Below, piece after piece: positions 17,139 to 25,719 of a stretch of 64,000 nucleotides of DNA. The notes beneath the pieces are model-generated. The model was given only the letters and a program-made list of their open reading frames with translations, did not search any database and was not told the DNA's origin. The stretch spans positions 186,001 through 250,000 of the forward strand of contig CAXXNZ010000011.1 of the NCBI GenBank assembly GCA_963676075.2. Direction: 5' to 3'. This stretch comes from JAHJQZ01 sp963676075. Lineage in GTDB: Bacteria; Pseudomonadota; Alphaproteobacteria; Rhizobiales; Devosiaceae. How positions within the stretch are numbered: the first letter of the stretch is position 1; every line of letters begins with the position of its first letter. The position numbers and the translations under genes were made by a program.

Positions 17139-17948
17139 TTATACCCAGTACGCCAAACGGTGCTTCTTGGCATGCGTCATCCACAGCGTCAGCGACCACC
17201 CAACAACAGCCATGACCACAACCGCGCCGTAGGTCAGCGCATCCGGTCCGTGGCCAAGGAGAGGATCGCGGACGATCTCAACAAAATAGCTTAATGGATT
17301 GAACCGCATGATAAAGGCGTGCGCGCCCAGTTCATGCGACCGATAGAGCACCGGACTCATGAAGAACAGCATTGGCATAATAGCGCTGACAAGCGGTTCA
17401 AGGTCGCGGAAACGAGCGCCGAGAAAGCCGAGCACATGAATCACCCAGAGCAGATTGATGAGCACGAGAATGAGTCCGGGGATGGCAAAAAACGCAGTCG
17501 GGGACAAAAGGCGCGGAAAAATCGCAAGCATCAACACAACAAGCACCATGTTGTGCAGCAGGTTTATGATCTGTCGAAAAAGCAGCTGCAAGGATATTCG
17601 CAAGGGCGGCGTCTTGATGTTCTTGATTATCGCCGCGTCGTCGGTGAAGGCTCGAACCGATTCCGTGACGCTGCCTGAAATTGCTTGCCAAAGAATGAGC
17701 CCAATTGCCAGCGAAGGCACGAATTCCGCCATGTCGGCATTCATTAGCGCGCCCCAAACCACGGCTAGGCCGCCCACTCCAATCAGGGTGCTGAGCACCA
17801 GCCAAAATGGCCCGATTACGCTGCGTTTATAGCGGGCGCGTGTGTCGCTCCAAGCGATATACCAAGCGATATACGCATGATGTCGAATAGAACGCCAAGA
17901 TATCGCCGAAGTGCTTTTCGGCAAATCGACGAGCATGGAAAATTGCAT
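17139..17948 (-). CDS. Polysaccharide ABC exporter, permease subunit (Wzm/KpsM type)
   Basis: An ABC-2 permease of 269 residues from ATG 17948. It starts with a short cytoplasmic region, then DTRARYKRSVIGPFWLVLST, the strongly conserved entry of Wzm/KpsM proteins into the first membrane helix. About six hydrophobic helices follow and FNPLSYFVEIVRDPLL lies near the end, all as in the family. The open frame continues upstream to 18287, but that part has no family match and low hydrophobicity. The ribosome site before 17948 is weak. The coding sequence holds a perfect 12-bp tandem duplication near its 5' end. It is the first gene of the operon with the ATPase and the long GT4. Confidence 0.85.
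   Translation of the reverse strand: MQFSMLVDLPKSTSAISWRSIRHHAYIAWYIAWSDTRARYKRSVIGPFWLVLSTLIGVGGLAVVWGALMNADMAEFVPSLAIGLILWQAISGSVTESVRAFTDDAAIIKNIKTPPLRISLQLLFRQIINLLHNMVLVVLMLAIFPRLLSPTAFFAIPGLILVLINLLWVIHVLGFLGARFRDLEPLVSAIMPMLFFMSPVLYRSHELGAHAFIMRFNPLSYFVEIVRDPLLGHGPDALTYGAVVVMAVVGWSLTLWMTHAKKHRLAYWV
17850..17873 (+). repeat. Perfect 12-bp tandem duplication inside the Wzm-type gene
   Basis: CCAAGCGATATA occurs twice in direct succession (17850-17861 and 17862-17873). It keeps the frame and doubles four residues, giving YIAWYIAW just before the conserved first membrane helix. Confidence 0.85.
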
Positions 17949-18603
17949 TCGGGGAACCTGAGTTTTGCCAAGCGGCAAGGAACAGCAACGGCGGCCAAAT
18001 TGACGCACCTTTAGCGCCCGCGCAAGCCGATCCCGACGGGATACCCGCCAAAAGGCACGCTTAGTCATTCCTTGGCTGCCGTAGGTGGCCAAAACGACAT
18101 GCGCAGCTCTGGCCTCGCATGGATGCGCTATTTTGACCGGGACGGCGCACCGACCTGGGAGTTGGTCGAAGCGGTCGAAACAGTCAGATCCCTTCTGACA
18201 GAAAATGGACGCACCGTTGCCCAGGGGCGCTTGGTTGGTGTCTCGCGCAATCCGATCGGACCATTCCACTCCCGGGCTGTTGCACACCTAAACAGGAGGC
18301 GGATAATTTCGGTGTGCTCACACTGGAACCGCTACGCCCTGACGTGGTCCGCGAGATCGACGGGATACTTGTCGATCTTCAACGTCTGGAAAATAGGACC
18401 TCGGCAGGTTTCGAAATCTTGACTCGGCCAATCCGAGAGTGGCTGAACGCCTGCAATGGTCTTCCAATCACCGGAACCTGCCATTCCGCTTCGGACCCAA
18501 GAGCGGTCAGTCAAAAACGCGCCTAATCCTTGCCGCTCAGGCGAGCATTGCGCTTGCCGCCAAGCAGACATCGGTTGCCTTCGTCCGGCGTGCAGCCACA
18601 TGG
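17949..18603. other. 655-bp intergenic stretch, nothing recognised
   Basis: The short open frames here on both strands have no recognisable motifs and no good ribosome sites. It lies between the polysaccharide exporter operon and chrA (both on the minus strand) and may be a remnant of lost genes. It should contain the promoter of the Wzm operon, but I could not place one. Confidence 0.4.
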
Positions 18604-19827
18604 CTAATGCAGTTGGAAGCTGAGCATTATGCCGCCCGCCGCACCGACAAGCACAACGCCCCATGGCGGCACCTTCCACGCCATGAGCAGCACGACGCAG
18701 ACAAGCGCCACGGCCATATCTGGAGGACCGGAAACCGCGGATGTAAAAACCGGATCGTAGAGTGCCGCGCCCAGAATGCCTACGACCGCCGCGTTGGCAC
18801 CACCCATGACAGCTTGTGCCAAAGGTCTTGACCTCAGGTCATCCCAAAATGGCAGGGTTCCAACCAGCAGCAGAAAGCCCGGCAAGAATATCGCGACAAG
18901 CGCATTTATCGCCCCGGCAAGACCGTTCGGCGATGGCTGCATCGCCGAACCGAGATAGGCGGAAAAGGCAAACAGCGGTCCGGGAACTGCTTGTGCCGCG
19001 CCGTATCCGGCGAGGAAGTCAGTGTTGCTTACCCATCCCGGCAACACCACAGAAGTCTGCAGCAGTGGCAGGACGACATGCCCCCCTCCGAAAACCAATG
19101 CGCCAGCGCGGTAGAATGCTTCGAACAGCGCCATTCCTTGCGACAAACCGGAAGCGATGGGCAACAGGGTCAGGAGAGCGGCGAACAGACCAAGAGACAT
19201 CAGACCGAGCCACTTCGGCACGTTGAAATGCAGCAAGCCGACCGCTGGTCGAGAAGATGTTTTAAGGAACACGAAACCGGCAACGCCTCCGAAAGCGATG
19301 GCGGCGATCTGACCGACCGATCCACCACCAAATACGACAAGCAGAACCGCGGTCATCGCAATTGTCGCGCGCCGCGTATCACCTGCATGGGCGCGCGCCA
19401 TTCCCCACACGGCCTGAGCTACAACGGCAACGGCGACGATCTTCAGGCCATGGACGAGACCTTCACCCACCGGCCCCGTGAGGAAAGCCTCTCCATAGGC
19501 AAAAAGGATCAGGGCGATGGCTGATGGGAGGGTGAAAGCCGCCCATGCGGCGGCGGCTCCAAGCGCGCCTCCACGCAAAAGCCCGAGAGCAAAGCCGACC
19601 TGGCTGCTTGCCGGGCCGGGAAGAAACTGGCAAAGGGCAACGAGGTCGGCATAACCATCTTCGTCAATCCACTTGCGCCGGATCACCAGTTCGTCGCGGA
19701 AATACCCAAGATGCGCGATCGGACCGCCAAACGAAGTCAGCCCCAGTTTGAGGAAGGCACTGAAGACTTCCCCGGCTGTTCCACGAGGCCTATTCGCAGT
19801 CTCCTTGTGATCCGTCGATGACACCAT
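18604..19827 (-). CDS. chrA: Chromate transporter ChrA, two-domain form
   Basis: A 407-residue inner-membrane protein made of two homologous CHR halves. The first holds FLKLGLTSFGGPIAHLGYFRD and LCQFLPGPASSQVGFALG. The second repeats the plan as YRAGALVFGGGHVVLPLL and FLAGYGAAQAVPGPLFAFSAYLG. The FGGP/FGGG and PGP motifs are the family signature. Long-chain ChrA proteins export chromate by proton antiport. The length is normal. No chrB regulator is seen; the neighbouring PHP-domain sequence is a pseudogene. The coding strand starts at 19827, with no clear promoter. Confidence 0.9.
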   Translation of the reverse strand: MVSSTDHKETANRPRGTAGEVFSAFLKLGLTSFGGPIAHLGYFRDELVIRRKWIDEDGYADLVALCQFLPGPASSQVGFALGLLRGGALGAAAAWAAFTLPSAIALILFAYGEAFLTGPVGEGLVHGLKIVAVAVVAQAVWGMARAHAGDTRRATIAMTAVLLVVFGGGSVGQIAAIAFGGVAGFVFLKTSSRPAVGLLHFNVPKWLGLMSLGLFAALLTLLPIASGLSQGMALFEAFYRAGALVFGGGHVVLPLLQTSVVLPGWVSNTDFLAGYGAAQAVPGPLFAFSAYLGSAMQPSPNGLAGAINALVAIFLPGFLLLVGTLPFWDDLRSRPLAQAVMGGANAAVVGILGAALYDPVFTSAVSGPPDMAVALVCVVLLMAWKVPPWGVVLVGAAGGIMLSFQLH

Positions 19828-20076
19828 CGGGCTGACCTTTCATGAGGCGGACATTGGCCGATCGATGCCCGCGTCGACAAAGACTGGGCAATTCCATGAC
19901 GGAAAAACCAGAATCAAACAACAGATCGATGACTGTCATTGTTCGCGACTGCCAGAACGCTCTTGGCTCCCTCATGCGCAACTACGGCCGGAATGCTGTT
20001 TGAACCGTGCTTTGTACGTTTGGCTACCCGGCGCGAGGTACCTAGGCACTCAACCAGATAGCTTCCCAGATCGACC

Positions 20077-20695
20077 TTGTTGACGCAGGAAACGGGAACC
20101 GGGCCGAGCCTTGCACGTCGTTGCGCCGACGCCCGGGCCTTCGTCGCCATCGTTTACCCGGAATGGTATGGACTGCAGATCGAGGATGCGGCAACAATCA
20201 CCTCGGCGCATGCTGTCGAGGTCTACAACCACATCTCGGCACAGAACACCGCGCGCGCTGGCGGCGCCTACATGCTCGACGCTCTCTTGTGCCGGGGCAT
20301 GCACCTCAACGCCATCACTACCGACAACGCGCATTTTCTGTTGGAGGGTATTGAGGATCACGACGCCTTTGGCGGCTGGGCGATGGTGAAGGCGGAGGCA
20401 AACGACCCCAACGCCCTGCTCTGCCCCCTGAAAGCCGGCGCTTTCTATGCGTCCCAGGGCCCGGATATCCACGACGTGGTCGTCAAGCACACAATGCACG
20501 AAATCCACTGTTCGGCGGCCGCGGCGATTGTCGCCCCTGGACGTCGCTCGCGGTCCGTGGAAATGATCTGTCCTGCACTGACATCGGCACGGCTCAATCT
20601 CAGCCGTTTTGCTGGCCACTGGTGCCGACTGGTCGTTGCCGACCGTGCCGGCAAGCTCGCCTGAAGCAATCCGTTTTGGCTCGGCGACGCATCCT
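20077..20695 (+). pseudogene. PHP-domain metal-dependent phosphoesterase, C-terminal remnant
   Basis: The fragment matches the C-terminal half of PHP-domain phosphoesterase-like proteins: FVAIVYPEWYGLQ, AHAVEVYNH, ALLCRGMHLNAITTDNAH (metal-ligand Asp and His), DAFGGWAMVKAEAND and GAFYASQGPDIH. The N-terminal part with the first His motif is missing. The frame ends at a TGA where the family has Trp (in AWSNPxW): the codons after the stop still read Ser-Asn-Pro-Phe-Trp-Leu in frame. The gene is therefore truncated at one end and has a nonsense mutation at the other. Confidence 0.7.
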
Positions 20696-20743
20696 GAGGC
20701 CCTGCAGACTGCTTGGTACCTCGGGCCGGAAAGCCAGCCTTGG

Positions 20744-20983
20744 TCAAGTCCCGTCGTGCAAGCCGCGTTCGCCAAGACCGAATTCGTGCAGGGCAACGGC
20801 AAGTTCTGTGTCCCGATCGGCAACCTCTATCATCAGCGCGAAGGCAGCGAGGGCCAACTCCTTGGAGCTGGCATCAGGATGGTGTTTGCGCAAAACCTTG
20901 AGAACGTCTCTGGGCCTGGAACCCGGTCGAACGCTATTGGCAATGGCGACCTGAAGTTCTTCACTTGATGTACTTGCGGACAT
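20744..20983 (-). CDS. Small conserved-looking hypothetical protein
   Basis: A 79-residue, mostly helical soluble protein starting MSASTSSEELQVAIANSV and containing a Pro-Arg-Asp-Val-Leu-Lys segment, an Ala-rich helix and a closing LHEFGLGERGLHDG. I do not recognise a function. The residue use looks like a real protein, and ATG 20983 follows GGGGCGAG. A longer frame to 21052 adds 23 unlikely residues. It overlaps nothing real and lies downstream of the PHP remnant on the opposite strand. Confidence 0.5.
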   Translation of the reverse strand: MSASTSSEELQVAIANSVRPGSRPRDVLKVLRKHHPDASSKELALAAFALMIEVADRDTELAVALHEFGLGERGLHDGT

Positions 20984-21197
20984 GTGATCTCGCCCCCGAT
21001 ATTGCAGTAAGAAATTATTAACCCCGCCAGTCGGCAAAATCCATAGTTTCACTTGGGGCGCGTTTGCGCGTCACCGGCCGGTTTGCGATCCAAAACGTTG
21101 TCCCGGTAAGCCGAACCGCCTGACCTTTGCGGCACAAGTGATATCAGCTTCTCGAACGACCCGCGTTTCTGCGCCCAAGTGTCGCGCCGTCTTCTCA

Positions 21198-21228
21198 TTG
21201 AAACCATACAGTTTACGAATTAAACTGT
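21198..21228 (+). promoter_or_regulatory. Promoter with overlapping palindromic operator for the saturase-marR operon
   Basis: TTGAAA (21198-21203) and TAAACT (21221-21226) are 17 bases apart, a strong sigma-70-type pair. A palindrome with arms ACAGTTT (21208-21214) and AAACTGT (21222-21228), separated by 7 bases, covers the spacer and -10. Its size fits a MarR dimer, and a marR gene is the second gene of the operon, so autorepression is likely. AGGGGA (21244-21249) is the ribosome site. Confidence 0.65.
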
Positions 21229-21254
21229 TCTGCACTTAAACCCAGGGGAACGCC

Positions 21255-23516
21255 ATGACCGGGGATTGGGATGCCATCGTCATCGGATCAGGCATGGGTG
21301 GACTGTCAGTTGCCGCGCTTCTGGCCCGCGTCGCCGACAAGAAGGTTCTCGTTCTGGAAAAACATGCCGAGCCCGGTGGCTTCACCCATGTCTTTCGCCG
21401 CGACGGCGCCTCCTGGGATGTCGGCCTGCACTATATTGGCGGTCTCGACAAACACCGGCTCGAACGCAAGCTGTTCGATTTCGTCACCAATGGCGATCTC
21501 AACTGGAACCGGATGCCGGACGAACTCGAACGCTTCGTTTATCCCGACTTCACCTTTTCGGTTCCCTCCGATCCCGAGCTCTACGAGCAGCGCCTGATCG
21601 CGCGCTATCCGGATGAGCGCGCGGCCATAAGCCGGTATTTCAAGGACATACGCCGGGCCGCCGCCTGGCATGTCGGCACCATTCAGAAACAGATGATGCC
21701 GGCTTTCCTGTCCGCGCGGATCGAACTCAGGCAAGGCCTCGGGCGCGCCAAGGCGACCCAGACGACCAAGACCTATCTCGACACGCATTTCCGCTCCGAG
21801 GAACTGAAAGCCCTTCTCGCCACGCAATGGGGCGATTACGGCCTGCCGCCGAGCGAGAGTGCTTTTGCCCTGCACGCGCTCGTTGTCGAAAGCTATTTCG
21901 ACGGCGCCTGGTTTCCTGAAGGTGGCAGTGCCCGGATTCTGAGAACCATCGAGCCGTGCATCGAACAAAAGGGCGGTGCCATCAAGCCCAGCCAGGAAGT
22001 CGTCGAGATCCTTGTCGAAGACGCAAGGGCCGTTGGCGTCCGGGTCATCGACCGCACGCGCGCCCTGCCCGAAGAAATCATCTATCGCGCACCAATTGTC
22101 ATCTCCGACGCCGGCGCACCGACCACCTATCTCAAGCTTCTGCCGAACGAGGGGGAGGTCGGCCAGAAAACGGCGTCGATCCGCGCCCGCATAGACGCCC
22201 TGACCAACGGCGTTTCCGCCGTCTCGCTTTATGTCCGGCTCAAACAGCCCGCCTCGAGCCTCGGCGTTCTCGGCGAGAACTACTGGATCAACACCTCGCT
22301 CGATCAGGACGATCTTGCCGCACGCACCGAAGCGGTCATGGCGGGCGAACCGCGACAGACCTTTCTGTCGTTTCCCTCGGCCAAATCGGGCGACGAGCGG
22401 GTCCCCACCGCCGAGATCATCACCATGATCGACCCGGACGTCTTCGCCAAATGGCAAGGCACCGAGGCCGGGCATCGCGGCGCCGAATATACGGCGCTCA
22501 AGCAGCGCATTTCCGAGGGGCTCATCCGGCTGGCGGACCGGACCGTGCCGGGGTTTGCGGACCTTGTGGCGTATTCCGAGCTTTCGACACCCCTGACCAT
22601 CGAACATTTCACCTCGCATCCGTCCGGCAGGTTCTACGGCCTCGCCGGCACGCCGGCGCGCTATGGCGCCGGCGCCCTGACCGCCCGCACGCCTATCCCC
22701 GGGCTATTCCTGACCGGGTCGGACGTTGCCAGTCTCGGCATTGTCGGCGCCATGATGGGCGGACTTGCCGCCGCCTGCCAGATCATGGGCGGCACGGCGT
22801 TCATACGCATCATGGCGCGGATGAAAGAGCCTGAGGACGCACCGGCACCGGACCGTCCCGGTCTCGGCAAATACCGCATTACCCTTGCGGCCAAGACGGC
22901 GCTGACCCCGAAGATCTGGAAGCTCGAGTTCGATCTCGACGGCGACGCCGCGATCGTTCCCGGTCAGTATGGCAAGCTCCGGGTCGCGCCGTTCGAATGG
23001 CGCTGCTATTCCATCGCCGAATTGGCGGGTCGGCGTCTGACCCTTCTGGTCAGCACCCGCACCGGCGGTGACGGGTCGGTTTATGTCGACAAGGTCGCGC
23101 CCGGCGACACAACGCTGATCGAACTACCGCTCGGCGCCTATCGCCTCAACGATAACGACCATCGCAAAATCTTCGTCGCGACGGGCACCGGTCTTGCGCC
23201 TTTCCTGCCGATGTTCCGGTACCTGGCCGAACAGGGTCGGATCGACAGGGCTGAACTCTATTTCGGCTGCCGCACCCCACAAGACGACATCACCACCAGT
23301 TTTGCCAAGGATCTTCCGAAAACCATCCGCTGCCTGACCCGAGCCGAAGCGCAAGCACCCGATATCTCCGGACGGGTGACCGACGCCCTCGCCGCCCTCG
23401 CCTTTGATCCGGCGACGACCGATTTCTACATCTGTGGCGCGGCTGCTATGGTCGCGGACGCACGGACGATCCTGGAACGGGCCGGCGCCGAGCAAATCCT
23501 GGTCGAACCCTATTGA
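21255..23516 (+). CDS. Retinol-saturase/CrtI-like flavoprotein fused to ferredoxin-reductase module
   Basis: A 753-residue two-part enzyme. Residues 1-520 form a phytoene-desaturase/retinol-saturase-type flavoprotein: FAD-binding AIVIGSGMGGLSVAALLAR at 8-26, LEKHAEPGGFTHVF, WDVGLHYIGG, and a C-terminal GLFLTGSDVASLGIVGAMMGG closing the FAD site. From about residue 535 a ferredoxin-NADP-reductase-like module follows: flavin-binding RCYSIAEL near 583, NAD(P)-binding FVATGTGLAPF near 640 and ICGAAAMV near 728. The second module would pass NAD(P)H electrons to the first, making one self-sufficient reductase or saturase; the substrate (isoprenoid or lipid) is unknown. I see no frameshift or linker stop, so the fusion is real in this sequence. 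The next gene, marR, starts 3 bases after the stop. Confidence 0.8.
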   Translation: MTGDWDAIVIGSGMGGLSVAALLARVADKKVLVLEKHAEPGGFTHVFRRDGASWDVGLHYIGGLDKHRLERKLFDFVTNGDLNWNRMPDELERFVYPDFTFSVPSDPELYEQRLIARYPDERAAISRYFKDIRRAAAWHVGTIQKQMMPAFLSARIELRQGLGRAKATQTTKTYLDTHFRSEELKALLATQWGDYGLPPSESAFALHALVVESYFDGAWFPEGGSARILRTIEPCIEQKGGAIKPSQEVVEILVEDARAVGVRVIDRTRALPEEIIYRAPIVISDAGAPTTYLKLLPNEGEVGQKTASIRARIDALTNGVSAVSLYVRLKQPASSLGVLGENYWINTSLDQDDLAARTEAVMAGEPRQTFLSFPSAKSGDERVPTAEIITMIDPDVFAKWQGTEAGHRGAEYTALKQRISEGLIRLADRTVPGFADLVAYSELSTPLTIEHFTSHPSGRFYGLAGTPARYGAGALTARTPIPGLFLTGSDVASLGIVGAMMGGLAAACQIMGGTAFIRIMARMKEPEDAPAPDRPGLGKYRITLAAKTALTPKIWKLEFDLDGDAAIVPGQYGKLRVAPFEWRCYSIAELAGRRLTLLVSTRTGGDGSVYVDKVAPGDTTLIELPLGAYRLNDNDHRKIFVATGTGLAPFLPMFRYLAEQGRIDRAELYFGCRTPQDDITTSFAKDLPKTIRCLTRAEAQAPDISGRVTDALAALAFDPATTDFYICGAAAMVADARTILERAGAEQILVEPY

Positions 23517-23519
23517 GTG

Positions 23520-24023
23520 ATGACACAGAACCCCATGTCGCGTTCCTGGTTTCTGGATACCGAAGTCTTCCTGCTGCACGAAATCGTCGCCATCCTCGAC
23601 GGACTGGCGCGCAAGCGCGTCCTCGAGCCGCGCGGTCTGTCCTATCCCGAATTCATGGTCGTCATGTCGACCCGCGAACTCGACGCGCCCACCCAGAACG
23701 AGGTCGGAACGTTTCTGGATATGAGCAAATCCTTGGTCAGTCAGCGTGTGGCCGCGCTCGTCGCCAAGGGTATGCTCAGCCAGACGCGCGACCCGGAAAA
23801 CCGCCGACAAGTGCGGTTGGAACTGACCGAGATGGGCGCCAGGACGCTCGATGAAATCTACAAAGACCTTGCCAGGAACGCCGGCGAACTCTTCTCGGCG
23901 CTCGGCCCGGACCGAGCAGATTTCGTCAAGTCGCTGCACCGCCTGATCGAGGTGCTGGCGGTAAGGGCCGACGCGGAAGGCGCACGTGCGGGCAAGCATC
24001 CGTTCCACAACCCATACCAATAG
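23520..24023 (+). CDS. MarR-family transcriptional regulator
   Basis: About 167 residues. The winged helix lies at residues 45-110: a helix-turn-helix with FLDMSKSLVSQRVAALVAKG as recognition region, then the wing RDPENRRQVRLELTEMGA with the conserved Asp-x-x-x-Arg-Arg of MarR proteins. ATG 23520 directly follows the stop of the fused flavoprotein (a GTG at 23517 is also in frame), so the two are cotranscribed. The palindrome at 21208-21228 in front of the operon is the probable binding site. MarR regulators in such pairs usually answer to a hydrophobic or phenolic ligand, which may be the enzyme's substrate. Confidence 0.85.
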   Translation: MTQNPMSRSWFLDTEVFLLHEIVAILDGLARKRVLEPRGLSYPEFMVVMSTRELDAPTQNEVGTFLDMSKSLVSQRVAALVAKGMLSQTRDPENRRQVRLELTEMGARTLDEIYKDLARNAGELFSALGPDRADFVKSLHRLIEVLAVRADAEGARAGKHPFHNPYQ

Positions 24024-24428
24024 GGACATTCCCGATCACCGAGTCCGACGCCACATATCGAGCGCAAGACGGCCAAAAGATACTCTCGTGAAGCTTGCGC
24101 TCCAGAAAGGGTTTGTCCGGGCTTGCCCCCCGCCTTACCCATTCGAACGACCGCTTTCGCTTCGCGGCGCACAGAAGCTGCCTGTCCGCTGCCGGCCCCG
24201 TTCAAGCCAGTCGGTTCAGCTTCCCGGATCCGACGCTGCGACGACCGTTGAAACATCCGAGACGCGGGCGAAGTTTGGCAACTGGGTGGAAAGTAGAGAC
24301 GATAGCCAGTGAACGGCACCCGCCCATCGTGCTGCACATGCGCGAGTTGGCCCGAATAGATAGGCGCGCAGGCACATCCTCGGGCGCGAATCCCCGGAAA
24401 GATCGGCAAGGACTGTATTGAGCAGATA
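24024..24428. other. 405-bp intergenic region, nothing recognised
   Basis: Lies between the convergent marR and moaA genes. I find no coding frame with a family match and no clear terminator hairpin. Confidence 0.4.
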
Positions 24429-25436
24429 TCAGCCGCCGAGTGCCGACATGGAGCGCGATAGCTCCGGTTCGGACAACATCTTTGCGATGAATCCGTGGTC
24501 GTAAGGCTTATGGCGAATCGCGTCGTCGATCACGCGATCGAGCGCCGACGCACCATCGGACCTCAGCACGGCGCCAAGATCGTATTGGTGGTCGTGTCCC
24601 AGGCAAGTGAAGAGCACACCTGCCGCCGACAGCCGAACCTTGTTGCATGTGTTGCAGAACGAATGGCTCATCGGGTTGATGAAACCGATCCGCCCGCCTG
24701 TTTCGACACTATGCACGTAGTTGGCCGGGCCGGTCGAACGATAGTCCGTCCGTTCCAGGGTGAAATGGCGTTCGAGCGCAGCGCGGATATCCGCGACGTA
24801 CATGAAATGCTCGGCGCGGTCGAGGTCGACATTTCCGAGCGGCATGATTTCGATGAAGGTGATGTCCATGCCGCGCTCGTGGGCATAGCGCACCAGCCTT
24901 GGGAACTCGTCGTCGTTGACGCCGGCCATGGCAACGGTGTTGATCTTGAGCTTCAACCCGGCGGCAAGTGCCGTCTCAATGCCGTCAAGGACCATCGGGA
25001 ACTGGTTGGATCGGGTAATTGAGCGGAAGCGTTCGCCATCAAGCGTATCGAGCGAGACATTGATGCGCTTCACGCCGGCATCGACGAGGCGCTGGGCGTA
25101 GCGCCCGAGAAGAGCGCCATTGGTGGTTATGGTCACTTCATCAAGCGTGCCGTCCGCCAGGAACGGCGTAAAGGACTCGATGAAATCCATCACGCCGCGC
25201 CGGACAAGTGGCTCGCCTCCGGTCAGTCGGATGCGACGGGTGCCGCGCGCCATGAACGCACGCGTCAGCGTCCCGAGTTCCTCGAAACTCAAAAGGTCGG
25301 ATTTGGGCATGAACTCGGCGTGAAGCGGTAGGCAATAGCGGCAGCGCAGATTGCAGCGATCGGTCAGGGAAATGCGCAGATAGTTTATGGCCCGCCCGTA
25401 CCCGTCGACCATCGGACGTGTTGCCTGTGTTGCCAT
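24429..25436 (-). CDS. moaA: GTP 3',8-cyclase MoaA (molybdenum cofactor biosynthesis)
   Basis: A 335-residue radical-SAM enzyme for the first step of molybdopterin synthesis, converting GTP to 3',8-cyclo-7,8-dihydro-GTP. The N-terminal CNLRCRYC supplies Cys28, Cys32 and Cys35 for the SAM cluster. RLTGGEPLVRRG is the SAM-binding GGEP loop. The C-terminal FCNTCNKVRLSAAGVLFTCL gives the second, GTP-binding 4Fe-4S cluster. The C-terminal Gly-Gly, needed for activity in known MoaA, is present. Full length for the family. It lies just downstream of dorA, a molybdoenzyme gene, on the same strand, which fits a cofactor-supply role under dor-inducing conditions. Confidence 0.95.
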   Translation of the reverse strand: MATQATRPMVDGYGRAINYLRISLTDRCNLRCRYCLPLHAEFMPKSDLLSFEELGTLTRAFMARGTRRIRLTGGEPLVRRGVMDFIESFTPFLADGTLDEVTITTNGALLGRYAQRLVDAGVKRINVSLDTLDGERFRSITRSNQFPMVLDGIETALAAGLKLKINTVAMAGVNDDEFPRLVRYAHERGMDITFIEIMPLGNVDLDRAEHFMYVADIRAALERHFTLERTDYRSTGPANYVHSVETGGRIGFINPMSHSFCNTCNKVRLSAAGVLFTCLGHDHQYDLGAVLRSDGASALDRVIDDAIRHKPYDHGFIAKMLSEPELSRSMSALGG

Positions 25437-25546
25437 CGTACTGCTCCCCTAACCCCTCGGCCGTTGCTCTCGGCGATTGTCCAACCCGTGTCACGGTCCG
25501 GGCTACCGTTTCGCTGACGGCAAACGCGCATCGCCGTCAGGCTGGA

Positions 25547-25591
25547 GCATGTTCAAGAAAAGTGGGTGCCACTTTTCCGGTTCGAACATGC
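25547..25591. repeat. Palindromic intergenic element (rhizobial type)
   Basis: Nested inverted repeats: outer arms GCATGTTC (25547-25554) and GAACATGC (25584-25591), inner arms AAAAGTGG (25558-25565) and CCACTTTT (25569-25576). The layout resembles a widespread Hyphomicrobiales intergenic palindrome with an AAAAGTGG core, known to me from memory. Confidence 0.6.
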
Positions 25592-25609
25592 CGCCATTCA
25601 AGGACTTGG

Positions 25610-25640
25610 GTCATGTGTTTTGAGTGCATCAAAACATGAC
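25610..25640. repeat. Second palindrome next to the first
   Basis: Arms GTCATGTGTTTTGA (25610-25623) and TCAAAACATGAC (25629-25640) around a 5-base loop, with two extra bases in the left arm. Together with 25547-25591 it forms a composite repeat in the moaA-dorA gap. Confidence 0.55.
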
Positions 25641-25682
25641 ACGACCCAACACCGGGGCCCATGGGTCCCGGTGCCACGTGGC

Positions 25683-25711
25683 GGCGGCGCCGGCATAAAA
25701 CCGGCGCCGCC
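25683..25711 (-). terminator. Probable terminator of the dorCDA operon
   Basis: A perfect 11-bp G+C stem, GGCGGCGCCGG (25683-25693) and CCGGCGCCGCC (25701-25711), with loop CATAAAA, 9 bases beyond the dorA stop. No U-run follows, so it may act mainly as a 3' stabiliser. Confidence 0.6.
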
Positions 25712-25719
25712 ATGGAGGA

